Source: a virus. Taken from it: DNA of 64,000 nucleotides. The notes under the pieces were generated by a model that saw nothing but the letters and a program-made list of their open reading frames with translations, made no database searches and was not told where the DNA came from. This document shows positions 35,401 to 47,800 of the stretch, in pieces. The stretch is taken from IMG/VR virus record IMGVR_UViG_3300025732_000030, positions 1 to 64,000 of that record; one strand, written 5' to 3'. Made by a program: the position numbers and the translations under genes. Every line of letters begins with the position of its first letter. Position 1 is the first letter of the stretch.

Positions 35401-38400
35401 TGCTAATCAAAGCAATGAAACTTTATTAGATAGTAATATGGATCAAGCCTTTGAAATGCTTGTTGATTATTACAGATTAGGTAAAGAAGCTCAAGGTACA
35501 GCAGAGGCCATTAATATTTTGAATGATCCTGCTGGTTTTGTGGAACATGTTGAAAATAATTTTGCTTGGATGTCAGATCTATGGAACAATAGAGAAGACA
35601 TGATACTAAAAAATATAACAGAGCAAACAAAAAGAATTCAGTATAACAACTTGTTAAATATGTTAGCTGCTGAGGGCATCTATGTTGATTTAGAAGAGTT
35701 TGCAAACTGGAAAATGAATGGTGAACTACCTACTGAATTTTATGACTCAGTTAATAAAAGAGTTGTTCCAAAAGGAAGTATATTATATAATCAAGTTGCT
35801 CAAAAATTTATTGAGTTAGACTTTTTAAATAATATGGTGGAAAGTAAAAAATCACCAGAACAAAAACTTGCGGATAGTTTAAAAATGTTAAATTTATTAG
35901 AGCAAGAAGAACTTAATGAGCTTCAAAAATATAATGTAAAAAAAGAAATTGGTAAAATTGATGATAAAGAATTTACAATAGATACTGTTAAAAGTAAATT
36001 AGGGATTGATCAATACCTAGATGCTACATATACAACAGAAGATGGAAAAACTGTAAATATTACTTTTTATAAAGATTCTGATGGAAACATTAAATATACT
36101 GATGCTCAAGGATCAATAGTTGGTAATATATCTATTAAGCTTAGAGATGGAAAAATATTTGCTTATAGAGAAGAGCCAGATCCAGTTGAAGTTGAAGCCA
36201 TCAAAAAAAGATATGATCAACTTAGAGCAGAGGCTGCTGAAGGATCTATTGCAAGTACATCAAATGTAATCTTAGAAGGTGGTGTAGTTTCATTAGATGA
36301 TCTTAATGCAGATACTCCAATTGCTAATATGCCTGAAGAATTAAGAGAACAGCTTAAAGCAGCATTTGAAGATTATAGAGATGACCCAAAAAATGAATAT
36401 TTATTTCCAGAAAACCTTACTGAAGAAGAAATAGAATACAGATTTGTTAAATTTATAAAAAGTGAGTCAGAAGCATTAGAGCTTATTGAAAATTATATTA
36501 AAGAACAAAGGCTTAAAACTTCAACTTCTGAGGGAGAAGTTTCTGCTCCAATGATTACTTTATCAACTGGTAAAAAAATATCTGCAGAGAATGCTACTGA
36601 TAAACAAATTCAATCTGTATTACAACGCTATAATATGGAAATTAATGCTATAGAGAATAATAAAAATAAATCTATAGATGATGAAGTAAGGCTAAAAGAA
36701 TTAAAAGAAAAGTATTCACTTTTAGAATCTTATATTAAAAGTAGAATTAATAAAGCTCTTACTCCGGAAATGCAGAATGCTCTTGAGTTAATTAAACAAT
36801 TACAGAAAGAACAAGAAAGAATAGAAGCATTACCAACAGGATATAAGATTGGTATGAAGATTCTTAGAAGGGTAACAAATGTTATTCAAAAATTCTTGGG
36901 TAAAAAATATGAATATAAATCTAAACCAGAAATTGAAGCTGCCTATAATTTAACAATAGGGGAAGGTCAATCAGTTAAAGACTTTATTGATATTTTAAAA
37001 GCAAGTAAGCTTCCAGGATTCAATGAGAAATCTTATGAAGCTATAGAGGCATTCATGAATGAATATAGTGATACTGATTTAAAAGGTATTGATCCTGCAT
37101 TATTAGCTGCAAGACGTGGAGATAGAAAAGCTCAGGAAGAATTTGAAAAGTATGGATTAGAGTGGGAACAAACAACCACTTATAGATTTGTAGGGCAATC
37201 AGAAGTAGATGTGCTATTATCTGGAAAAAATGTAGATAGCAAAAGGGGAATGGCAGATGCTGGTATTGATGTAACCACATCCCCAAAAGTTACAAGTGCT
37301 GCTACCAATGAATATAGAGTTACGTTCAAAGAGAGTTTTGATGTGAATAATGGTTTAGGTAAAGTAAGGGAAAAAAATAAAGAATTAGGAGATCATCATC
37401 TTGAAAAAGGTAGGGGTTATTCTTTAAATGATGTTGTTAAAATAGAAAGACTAGATGAAAATGGAAATGTTATAGAAACTATATACAGCCCTAATATAGA
37501 TAGTTTAAAAGAAGCAACAATTAACTTTATCACAGAACAAGCAACATATCAATGGGGTAGAGATAGAGGTAATGTAATAGATAGACTAACTAAAAAATAT
37601 TTTAGTGGTGAAAAAGTTCAACCAGATCTTAATGAAATTTCACAAGAAGCATTTGATAGTTTGTTTGGAAGAAATGGTATTTATAAAACTATAAAAGATT
37701 ATATAGATACAAATGATTTAATTGTTGTAGCAAATGGTCTTATAGTATATGATGAGGAAGCAAATGTAGCTGGGGAAATAGATTTACTTCTTGTTGATAG
37801 AAAAGGTAATTTTCAGATTATAGATATTAAAACTGGTGAAACAGCCAAGTGGAATGGGTATAATAATCCTAAAAGTGATAACTATGAAAAACAAATTGAG
37901 AATACTTATCAGCAAATGGTATATGCTAGACTATTGAAAAATATGTTTGGTATAGATGCTAAGATAAATATACTACCTATTGAAACTACTGTAGATCCTA
38001 CAACAAGTAAAATACTTACTGCAAAAAGACCAGGCTCTCCACTGCTATTGAAGGCAGATAAAATTTTATTTCCATTAGAGCCAACCCAAGAAATGTATGA
38101 TAAACTTGATGCTGAAATACCTGTAACAGAACCTAAATTTAAAGGAACAGTTCCATCTAGTAATGTTGAAGATATACTTGATGATCCTAATCTTAATGAT
38201 GTTGAAAATTCAGACTATGAAAATGAAAATCCAGAGGAAGAAGATGATGATGATCAATTAAACAGTGTTAAAGAATATAATAAATTAAAATCTAAAATTG
38301 AAAAAGCAGACTATGATCAGTTGCAACTTCTTAAAGTAGATCTTGCAATGAACATTGTAAAATTTTCCCCTGCACAGTTTACAGAATTAAATAAATTAAT

Positions 38401-38842
38401 TGAAGAAAAAGAAGCAGCTTTAAAAGTACAGGATGAAACTGAAGATGGAGAAGTAATTATTTACAATATAGGTGATCAAGTTTACTCAGAAAATGATATC
38501 TTTACAAATACGGGTAGGAAATTTTTGAGTGCTAATCAAACAGCAGTTATATCAGAGATTTCTGGAGATAAAATTACTATTAAACCAGAAGGTAAAAGAA
38601 CTAAAATGGAAATGAGTATAGAAGAATTTAAAAAGAAATTTAAACCTGCAAGCACATTGTTTAGTGGAGAAGAAACAGATGGTCCTGTAGTTGACGAGAG
38701 TGAAGGAGTTACTCAAGAATCTACAGATACTGTTTCAGATTTATTGGATGGTCAAGATGCTGCTTCTAGACAAAAAGCTTTAGAAGATCAAGCTATAGTG
38801 GAAAATACAAGAGATAATTTATTAGATGACTTAGATTGTTAA
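32414..38842 (+). CDS. Giant ejection protein with coiled coil, possible ART-like fold and PD-(D/E)XK nuclease domain
   Basis: The 2,142-residue product has N-terminal hydrophobic or amphipathic helices (SNLLVNFGYTAGIIMEAVAE near residue 160; GALLANTLLIFATNKIVF near 360; FLSGFAMGTMAGPV near 550). A long coiled coil spans about 850-980. Residues 1590-1640 start YRFVGQSEVDVLLSGK and read like an ADP-ribosyltransferase fold, with low certainty. Residues 1785-1840 hold GEIDLLL (D1790), IIDIKTG (D1804, K1806) and QQMVY (Q1833, Y1837), a complete PD-(D/E)XK signature of the Cas4/RecB type. The C-terminus is acidic. It probably crosses the cell envelope during ejection and brings a nuclease with it. 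Confidence 0.75.
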   Translation: MPGIEDFNEKLTKLANASSSRMLENEMRLYNPNDQITPYAYNAGKTSGSHFKRYYAYGPETFERIGFSPFQNNEKNFNEGTGTYAEFKRSIVHGFAPLFARGFVSGPKSLGRMLKGDFSDDPEEAAAYAEASAIASSTKGGLTGFGSNLLVNFGYTAGIIMEAVAEEALTLGLSSEYTIFNAGKNLVRGVKYVGRAPKVGKGILATESILQRTNQLQSTLKKLDNITDARNYWKSLKVDRSMGNVAAKSKSTGKSVLNFFNPISNTTDAIIDVAKSSKNFQGLEKISNAAFKTVGGLYRDIRNVNMALSEGRLEAGFVRKDTFDQLFDEYRETHNGEDPPDDLQDEMRQKAKEASEGALLANTLLIFATNKIVFDNVMSPKRGIARVFSKKIADVKKNMAGRTVREFTKKTLKTGKEVLTPKLSVIKKGWKGWKGTAQAIKKQGFQKTVLKTIGYAKANIMEGIQESMQDVIAKTSKDYYTESFYSEPVASYYYTEGFLNKKNKEDKSFWDHLGEGFQAQVYETDARGEFVLKKGEKQWSGKGFETFLSGFAMGTMAGPVNKALPFIQSKIAKYKNKAQYDALKAKLASYNESMAKQVNDTFKNDPLNMLNARLYNLGVQSKLADQIADPDTKAKQDAIEEATVKQISQMIELGATDIWLDHLENIKNLTQEEYAEYQGITMEQADGHTEKIDHIINKTQDILKNYDKVNEMYPNPVDLNEYKKGSVEYQKAALFSKAWDEAVRNVIFYNDSYKNTLDRMQKVYRDMASNKLIGKVDPLRVQALFNEDDLTGEIGMLKTEIEALEGSEDPNSKKQLVARKDSLKALEEFKENYNSFMDHFYKTARSQEDDEVQAIESQLSDIETQLKGKPRRAERVRLEREQKRLNTRLSQFEKNEERTLERQELKDKKNRIIDLNNQIDELTNTKNNFSVPAYYDQFTTASQYQERESERIDRKIADLEQERDSINTEVESTMDFTNEKMLANLEGSFKKYLKTLANQSNETLLDSNMDQAFEMLVDYYRLGKEAQGTAEAINILNDPAGFVEHVENNFAWMSDLWNNREDMILKNITEQTKRIQYNNLLNMLAAEGIYVDLEEFANWKMNGELPTEFYDSVNKRVVPKGSILYNQVAQKFIELDFLNNMVESKKSPEQKLADSLKMLNLLEQEELNELQKYNVKKEIGKIDDKEFTIDTVKSKLGIDQYLDATYTTEDGKTVNITFYKDSDGNIKYTDAQGSIVGNISIKLRDGKIFAYREEPDPVEVEAIKKRYDQLRAEAAEGSIASTSNVILEGGVVSLDDLNADTPIANMPEELREQLKAAFEDYRDDPKNEYLFPENLTEEEIEYRFVKFIKSESEALELIENYIKEQRLKTSTSEGEVSAPMITLSTGKKISAENATDKQIQSVLQRYNMEINAIENNKNKSIDDEVRLKELKEKYSLLESYIKSRINKALTPEMQNALELIKQLQKEQERIEALPTGYKIGMKILRRVTNVIQKFLGKKYEYKSKPEIEAAYNLTIGEGQSVKDFIDILKASKLPGFNEKSYEAIEAFMNEYSDTDLKGIDPALLAARRGDRKAQEEFEKYGLEWEQTTTYRFVGQSEVDVLLSGKNVDSKRGMADAGIDVTTSPKVTSAATNEYRVTFKESFDVNNGLGKVREKNKELGDHHLEKGRGYSLNDVVKIERLDENGNVIETIYSPNIDSLKEATINFITEQATYQWGRDRGNVIDRLTKKYFSGEKVQPDLNEISQEAFDSLFGRNGIYKTIKDYIDTNDLIVVANGLIVYDEEANVAGEIDLLLVDRKGNFQIIDIKTGETAKWNGYNNPKSDNYEKQIENTYQQMVYARLLKNMFGIDAKINILPIETTVDPTTSKILTAKRPGSPLLLKADKILFPLEPTQEMYDKLDAEIPVTEPKFKGTVPSSNVEDILDDPNLNDVENSDYENENPEEEDDDDQLNSVKEYNKLKSKIEKADYDQLQLLKVDLAMNIVKFSPAQFTELNKLIEEKEAALKVQDETEDGEVIIYNIGDQVYSENDIFTNTGRKFLSANQTAVISEISGDKITIKPEGKRTKMEMSIEEFKKKFKPASTLFSGEETDGPVVDESEGVTQESTDTVSDLLDGQDAASRQKALEDQAIVENTRDNLLDDLDC

Positions 38843-38846
38843 GAAG

Positions 38847-41800
38847 ATGAAAATAGTTTGTGCATTATCACCAAAACAAGTAGAGAACTTATATAAAGAT
38901 ATATATAAAAACATGTTGAATTCATTAGAAGCTGATAAAGCTTTTAATGCTAATGACTACATGAAAACTTTATTTACACAAATTGCTGAGAAAAAAGATG
39001 TTCCAACAGCAATGAAATTTTTACAGCAAGTGCCTAGCATTATGAGAGCTGTTGGTGTAAAATCACAGTTTGATAATTTAGATATTTCTTTAGACGCCCT
39101 TAAGCCATTGGTTACAGATTTTAAAAATGAAAAAGATGGTTTCAAGAATGTACTTAACTATTTCAAGCCAGAGATGTCTGACAAAGACAAACTGGAATTA
39201 CTTGTAGCAAATCAATTTATCTCAAGCTTACCTACTGAAATAGAAGATCCTAAAGAGATAAAAGATCCTTTTAGATTTAAACCATTTAGTTGGTTAAGTA
39301 CTACATTTCAACAATTAATACAACTTAACCCACTTAATAAATTAAAGTTATTAAGTGAAAAACCAGATGCTAATAAAAATAGGATTTACAACACTATAGA
39401 CAAAATACAAGCTGCTATTAGTGCTGAGCAAGCTTTAGTAACTGATGGTACATTAACGGTAGCTGGTAAAGTATTAAAACTAAAACCTGTTAGACTATTA
39501 GATCTTTATGATACAAACCAAGCAGATATTGATAACACTACTGCTCAAGATGTAATAAGAACTAAATCTATTAAAAATAGACCTGCGGGAGTTGAAACAC
39601 AAGATACAATTGCTTTAGTTTTATCAGATGAAGATGGTAATTATTACCACTTTACAGAGGACGGAAATTTTTCTACTGAAGAAGAAGGAGGAAAAATAGT
39701 TTATCAGTTTATGAGAAATGTAAACAAAGATAATACTACTGGAGAATATGTTGCAGTAAATCAATATGGGTATGATGATCAGATTCAAACACCAGAAATG
39801 ATTGCAGAAAAATTAGAAATTACTGTAGAAAAAGCTAAAGAACTTCAACAAGAAGAATTAAAAAACTTATACGAAATAAAACAAGCTGTTGTAAACAATC
39901 AGCAAAATCCTCTTTTAAATGTGGTTGAATTAAGTGCGGGTGTTCCAGAAAGTTTAGCACAAAAGAAAATATCATTAAAAAATTTAAGATCTCTTCCATT
40001 TGTAAATAATGCAACATTTAAAACAATAACACCAGTAATTGAAAAAGGATCAGATGTATCTGCAGTTATTACATTAAATGGTACTATATATCCGGTGGAT
40101 AAACCAGATTTATCTGAAGTTTTAATACAAAAAATAACATCAGTTCTTACAAATCCTAAACTATCTAATAAACAAAAGTATGACTTTGTAAATCAATTTC
40201 TTTCTGATAAAGCTTCAATGAAAGCAAGAAGACATACGTTACTTTATAATCCTGGAACAGATGCCCTCACTTTTCAATATACTGAAAAAACAAATGCTGA
40301 TGGAACTGGTGGAACATATACATTACTCAATGACCAATTAAATAATAAATATGATTTAGTATATGATGTTTTAAGATATGCAAAAGGTGATAGTAGAAAG
40401 GGTAAACCTTTTCCTGCTAAAATGACTTATAATATTGATGTCCTATCTAGAAATGGATATCAAGATTATAATATAGAAACAGGAGAAATTAGTGATGAGT
40501 ATACACCTTATATTCCATTATTAGAAACACTAGATGCCGCAGATATTAAAATATCTGAAAGCACAGATCCTGGATTTTATAATACATATATTAGATTTAG
40601 TATTCCTTCAGATATTTCTATAGATGCAACTGAAGAGCCAAAAGTGAGATCACAATATGTAGGTAAATTTATTTACTCAACTCCGGGATCTGGAAAAACT
40701 ACTTTAGCAAATACAGATGAGAACATTATAGATACTGATGAGTTAATTGTAGAAGAAATGAATAAAAGGCATCCTGACTTTAAACAGGAAGCTAATGAAC
40801 CCATACAAGAGTTTATTTTAAGATATGTTATAAAATATGACCATAAAGCTGAAATAAACAAAATAGTTTTAAATCAAGTTAAAGAACTAACTGCTAGTGG
40901 TAAAACTGTTCTTACAGGTACAATGGCATTCATTAAAGATGTTGATGTTGTATTTAGAATGAATCCTACAAGCAGTAGAGCAATTGAAAGATTTGGTTCA
41001 GTTGAGAAAGCAAAAGATTTTGCTAAAAAAGAAAAAGATGAAGCTAATAAAGCAAAGAAAAAATCAATTGAAACAAAAGGAATAGAACAAAGTATAATGA
41101 CATCTTTTGTTTCTGAACCTGTTACGCAAACACCAAAAGAAGAAAGAGATAATATCATAGAACCTGAAAACACACCAAAACCAGAAGAAGGAGGTCTTGG
41201 TAGTTTGCTTGATGATGAAATGTACAGATCTGGTAAAAATTTAGATTTAGAAAATATTACTTCTGAAGATATAAAAAATGCTGAGACATGGTGGAATAAC
41301 TCACCACTGTCTAAGTTTATTGATTTCAAAACAATGGTTAACATTGTTAACTCTGATGTTTATGCAAAGTTTATTGCATATGGAGCTGTGTTAAATAATA
41401 AATATGGTGAGATTCAAATTGGTCAAAGAACTAGTATAGTAGATGTATATCATGAAGCATGGCACGGATTTACTCAGTTATTCTTAACTCCAACTGAAAG
41501 AAAAGCTTTATATGATGAAGTTGCAAAACAAGAAGGAAGCTTTACACTATTAAATGAAACCACTGTTAAATTTAGTGACGCAACATATGGACAGCTTGAA
41601 GAATATCTTGCAGAAGAATTTAGAACTTATGCAAAAGAACAAGGTGTTAAAGCTAATTCACCTAAAAGAAATAGTATATTTAGAAAAATTCTAAACTTCT
41701 TAAAAAATCTATTTAAATCTAAAAATACTAAAGATAAACTCTTTAATGAGTTATACTTAGCTGGAAAAAATAAAAAGAATAGTCAAAAGTTCTTAAATAA

Positions 41801-44800
41801 ATATTCTCCGCTTGTTAATACTTTCAGCTTTAAAGAACTTAACAGAGGTATAGAAAATGTAGTTGAACCTACAATTGATGCTTTAGATAAACAAGATAGT
41901 AATCTTGTATCAAAAAGTATTGACTCTTTCTTTTCATTAAGAGCAGATAAAAATTCTGAAGAGACAGGTACTAAAGAGGCAACTATAAGAATCTTTACAA
42001 ATGAAAAAACAAAAGAAAAAGTATATGCTGAAGCTAAAGTAGATTTTCAAAATAAACTTGATACGGCTAAAGAAGAATTAGAAAAAATACAAGATGACCC
42101 CACTAAGGCATTAGAAATTGAAAAGCTTCAAAATAAAATAAGAATATTTGAAACTGCATTAAAAAATTGGGGTGATAAAAAGTCAGGAGTAATTGCTTAT
42201 CATAATGAGAATAGTGATTATAAAATCATCAACAAAAAGTTTAAAGAGATAAAAGATGAAGAGGAAGATGATACCACTACACAATCTCAAACTGCTAATA
42301 GTAAAACAGTAGAAAATAGTTCGCAAGGTGAAACTTTGGGAATAAAAGATGATACTCAAACTAAATCTTTATTAGATTTAGCAAGTTCAGAAACTATTGT
42401 TTTATTATCTAGTTTACATAAAATAGAAAATGGCAAAACTGTGCTAAATGAATTAGGTTATCCAGAACTTGCAGATTTTGCAACTACTTGGAATAATACT
42501 ATCAGAGCTCTTAATGGAGAAAAAAATCCATCTAAAATGCTTGAAAATATTAGAACTTCTGCACAAACAATATATCCTGAATTTAAACAATTATTAAGAA
42601 AGCTTCCGGGATATACAATTGAAAATGGTAAGATTGTTATCAATGAAAAAAATAGATTTGAAGTAAAAACATTAAGTGCATTTTGGCAAGATTTTCAAAA
42701 AACAAGAGTAACTTATTTACAAACAACAATATTTGATAATAATATTGCTGAAGTTACTAAAGCTTCAATTGAAACAATGAGCTTAATGCGTAAGTTTCAA
42801 GCTAAGTTTAAAAGTGATCTTGAAAATAAATTCATTGGAAGATCAGCAGAAAATGTTGCATTCTTAAAAGTTGCAGAAGTTGTAGCAGAATTTGGTAAAG
42901 ATGGAAAATTAGATTCTGATAGAGCTTATGAATTTGCAAGAGCAATAGGTTTATATTTAGATGATTTATCAATCATTAAAAATGAACTTAATCTAAATCA
43001 GAAAGCTAAGCAGATGTATGGTCTCATATATATCTATAGGGCAATGTATGATATAGATAATGCAATGAAGAATCCTAAAACAACTCAGAAAACAGTAACT
43101 GAAATAAATGAGTTTTTATTAGATCCAATTGGTAAACTAACTTCTGGGTTTAGTGCAGGGACTATTGCTGAAAAAGAAGTAAGACAAAAAAATGCTATAG
43201 ACAGAATTCTTGGTTTACAAGCTAAATATGGTTTTGATTCTGCAAACTTTGCAGTATTAAATGCAGAAAAAAATCTTGTATTTGAACATATAGATGATCA
43301 CACTATAAGTTATATAACTTATGCTCTGAATAAAATGGATAATTTATCAGAGGCATGGACACCAGGTAGTGAATTTGAATACATGAGTTATTTAAATCCA
43401 TTAATTAATTCATTTACAACAAGACTTGGTATTATTAATACACTATTTGATAAGAATGATACAGAAGATGGTGTATACAACTGGGCTAAAAGATCTGGAA
43501 AATCCTTACAATTATTTATCAATTCAGGCACTCAGGTAGAAGCAATTGATGATGGAACAAATACAACTTCATTAGATGCTAGAGGTAAGTTCTTACAAGA
43601 ATTACACAGCATGCTTAAAGGAGGAATGATAGAATTTATGAGACATGCATCTAAGTCATCATCTTTTGGTGCTAGAATAGACGGAGAAGGTGGTATTCTA
43701 GGTGGTGTTGGTAAAGGCACAGATACAAGATTATGGGTTGATATAGACAAATTTGCAGTAGGTAATGCATATGAATATGTTGTAAAAAATCATATGATAC
43801 CATATATTGCTGGTGAGTTAGAAAGAATAAATAAATTTAAAGCTAACAAAGAATTATTTAAAACATATAAAGGATACAACAGAGTTCTTGCGGATGGCAC
43901 TATGGCCGGTGAAAACTTTACTGCATTTGATAATGTTTTAACTAAAGACACAAAAGCAAAAATCTTAGAGGCAGTAACAGATCCTAATATTAGATTTGAA
44001 GATTATATAAAAACTAATCCTAAATTATATAAGGAAATCTTAGAAGAAATTACTAAATATTTTACTGATCAGACTAAAGATTTGCAAAACTATTATAATG
44101 AAGCTAAGTATTTAAGCCCAGATCTTTTAGATAAGCTTTCTGTATTTAATCTTGATCAAGAGAAAGTTGAAGAAGTTTTAATGTCTGCATATGCAGTAAA
44201 CTCTTGGGTACAAAACTTTGAAACTGCTACTTTATTCTATGGTGATATTGTACAATACAACCATGAAAAAGAAGAAATGCATAAGAGAAACTCAGGTGCA
44301 ACTTCTGGTGGATTAAAGATAAGAACAGACCAATCAATAAGACGTTATCTAACTGAATTAAATGGTAAATTATCTTATGCACAAGCTGAAGGATTAGAAA
44401 CTTTAGCATATACAGGAACTTATAATTCTGCTATTATTCAAGATATTAAAAGAGAATCTGTTTATTCTCCAATAATTGAAAGAGAACTTAGAAAAGATTA
44501 TACTGAAAGACTTAAAGGAAAAGTTCCAGCTGATAAATTATCAGAGGAAGTAGAGATGCGTGTGGCTCAGGATCTTAAGCCTTATGCAAAAATGGAAGAA
44601 GCGGATGGTCAAGGTTGGATTACAATTGATGCATATAGAAATCTTAAAATGGCATCTGATCAATGGAGTGATTTACAGGAAGAGTTATTTAAAAAAATAA
44701 TAAATAAACAACCTGTTAAATATTCTGACATTATTGAATTCTTTCCTGTATATAAAGTTCAAAACTTTGGACATTTAGCTAATACGGCACTACCCGTAAT

Positions 44801-47800
44801 GGCAATGCATAAGTTTGCATTAGCTCCCCTTATTCCACCAATGATAAAGAATTCTGATTTAGAATCTTTACATAAACAGATGATTAAGAATAACATTCAG
44901 TATGTAACTTTTCCAACAGGTTCTAAAGTTGGTAGTGTAACCTCTCAAGTTAATGAAAAAGGAGAAGCAGTTGCTGATAAAATTTATGATGACAAAGATC
45001 AAAAATCATTAAAGACAAATATTAAGTTCACACCAAATAAAGTTTATTTAGAATATCTTAAGGATGTAACTAAAGTTCCTGTGTCTTATAAAAACAAAAC
45101 AGTATTTGCTACTCAGTTAAGAAAACTTATCTTATCTAACCTATATAGAAATGGTGAATTAACTGTTAAAAATCAAGTTTTAATTAAAGACTATGAAGAT
45201 GCAGTAGATGCCTACGGTGAGTTCTTAAAAATGGAATTACTTAATGAGATAGGCTATACATTTGAAGATGGTAAATACATTGGAAACTTTAAAAACTTCT
45301 TAGAACTTGTTCAAAGAGAATTGGGTAGAAAGAATATTCCAGAACACCATATTGAGTTTGTTAATATGAATCCAGATAATTCTTTGAAAACAGATTTATC
45401 TTTCCATTTAAGAGCAGATGAGATTGAAAAAATTATTGTTTCATTAATTGAAAAAAGATTAGTAAGACAAAAAATTAAAGGTGAAGCATTAGTACAAGTT
45501 TCTAGTGCAATGACAAATGGTATTTGGGATAACCAAATTCAATTTGATAAAGCTGATATAGAGCAAGTAAGAAAGTTCATGGGAACTAATAACTTACCTT
45601 TCTATAACTATAATAAGGATAGAACATCAGCAATGAAAGTTGCTATTGCTCTTCAAGGAGACTTTGTTAATCTTTTAAACTTAGATTACAAAGGAGAAAA
45701 AATTGGTACAAGAGAAAGACTGAATCAGGCTATCAAAGATGATGAATGGTTAAATGCAAATGATGGAGCTAACAGAAAAGCAATTACTATGATTGCTGTT
45801 AGGATTCCTGTGCAAGGTCTTAACTCTATGGAATACATGGAAGTATATGAGTTCTTAGATGAGGCTGCTGGTCCAATTATTATACCACCATCAGAAATAG
45901 TTGCTAAGTCAGGAGCTGACTTTGACGTTGATAAACTTACTACATTTATGCCATCATTGGATAAATCTGGAAAGTTTGTAGAATCAGCAATATCTAATGA
46001 AAGACTTCAAAATCTTCTTAACCAAAATAAAGATACAGAAGAAGGAAAACAAATGAATGCTAGATTACTAAGCACTCAAAAGGCAGCTTTAGAGAATAAA
46101 CTAATTACTAGCATATCTAACATACTCAGTTTACCAGAAAATTATGCATCACTGGTAAGACCAAATGCCACTTACTTATTAAAAGATGCTATAGCAGATA
46201 AAATAGCAGATAAGGTAACAGACTATAATAGATTTGATAATTATCATGGTGAAGAAACAAGATTAAATGAAAAAGGTGAAAAAGCTATCAGCCCTACTAG
46301 AGTATTAGAACCACTATATAATTTGCACAAACATGAGGCAAACATGATTGGTAAAAAAGTATTGGGTATTGTGGCTATTTATAATGCTCTACACCCTGTT
46401 CTAAATAGTTTGGGTGCATCAATGCCTAAAACATATAGGTATAAAAAATCAAAAGAAAGAAAATCTAGAATATTTTTACCGGTTAATAAAACAAAGGATG
46501 GTAGAATATCACTATCAGAAACTACTACAGTGGATGGAGATTTAATCTCAGAACTATATTCACAATTAATGAATGGTTCAGTAGATGTTGAAAAAGATGC
46601 TTGGATATTTTTTATTCAAGGTAATGAAGAGCTAATTGGTTTAATGGCTATGCTACTTAAATCCGGAGTTCCAAGAGAACATGCCATTAAGTTTCTATCA
46701 CAACCATTAGTTAGAGAGTATGCAAAAGAACAAAGACTTTTAAAAAGTTCTTATTCAGATCTTATTACTGATAATAGCGGTATACCAAAAACTCAATTAA
46801 CTGTAAATTATTACGGTGAACCAATAGAGATAAAAATTCCAGATAAAGAAATTGCAGCAGCTAGAGTACTCTCAAGATTTGGTGTTGATAAACCAATGAG
46901 ATTTGTAAAGGGTAATGCAGATCAAGCTTCATTAGATGCATTTATAAAGAAAGGAAATATATTAAACAAAGAAGGAGTATTTGATCTTAAATTACTAGAT
47001 GCTATATTAGAAGATCCAAATAATCCTGCACGCAAAGATCAGCAAATTGCTACATTATTACATGTAATGGAGTTAGAAAAACAATTCTCTGGATATCAAG
47101 AGCTAATGAGATTATCTAATCCAGATACTTCAATATCTAAAACTTTACAGCAAGTATTAAATAGAAATGTACTACTTGATGAAATTGAAAATGATTCAAG
47201 GGTAGAAAGTAAAATAGTAAACGCTTTAAGAAAGGAATCTATTTTATCTACATTTTTTGATAATCAAATTGTTCAAGATTTAGTTGAACCAGTATTTCCA
47301 TTAAGAAATTCAAAAGATATAAGTAATATTATTATTGGCCTAATAAAGAACAATAGTTTTCAGATAACAAAAAGATTTGGTGATACTGAAAAATTTATTT
47401 CAGAGATAAAAAATAACATGGTTAATTCTGTGTTCCAAAACTATATGATGGGTTATGTGCAATCTGAAAAAGACTTATTAAATATTCCGTCAGATCTTTT
47501 AGCTAAATACTTTACAAAAGATGTGTTCTTCCAAAATACAGGATATTCATTTGCAGAAGATATTTTTGATATTATAAATCAACATCCTGAACTAAAAGAT
47601 AAATATAGTTTATTATCACAGTTATCTATTCCAGAAGTTAAGGATGGTCAAAAGATTCTTACTTTAAATAACTCTAGATTATTAAGCAAAGGAAATATAG
47701 CTGAGCAATATTATCAAAATATTGTTGCTCTAGCTGATCCTAATGTTTCTAAGGTAGATGACCCAGTACAGAATAAATATATCAGTGACATGTTCCGTGT

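Noticed and set aside
40874-41344. Minus-strand frame of 156 codons
   Set aside because: It lies wholly inside the polymerase giant, antisense to a region with clear coding pattern. Long antisense frames are expected in AT-rich genes with biased codons.
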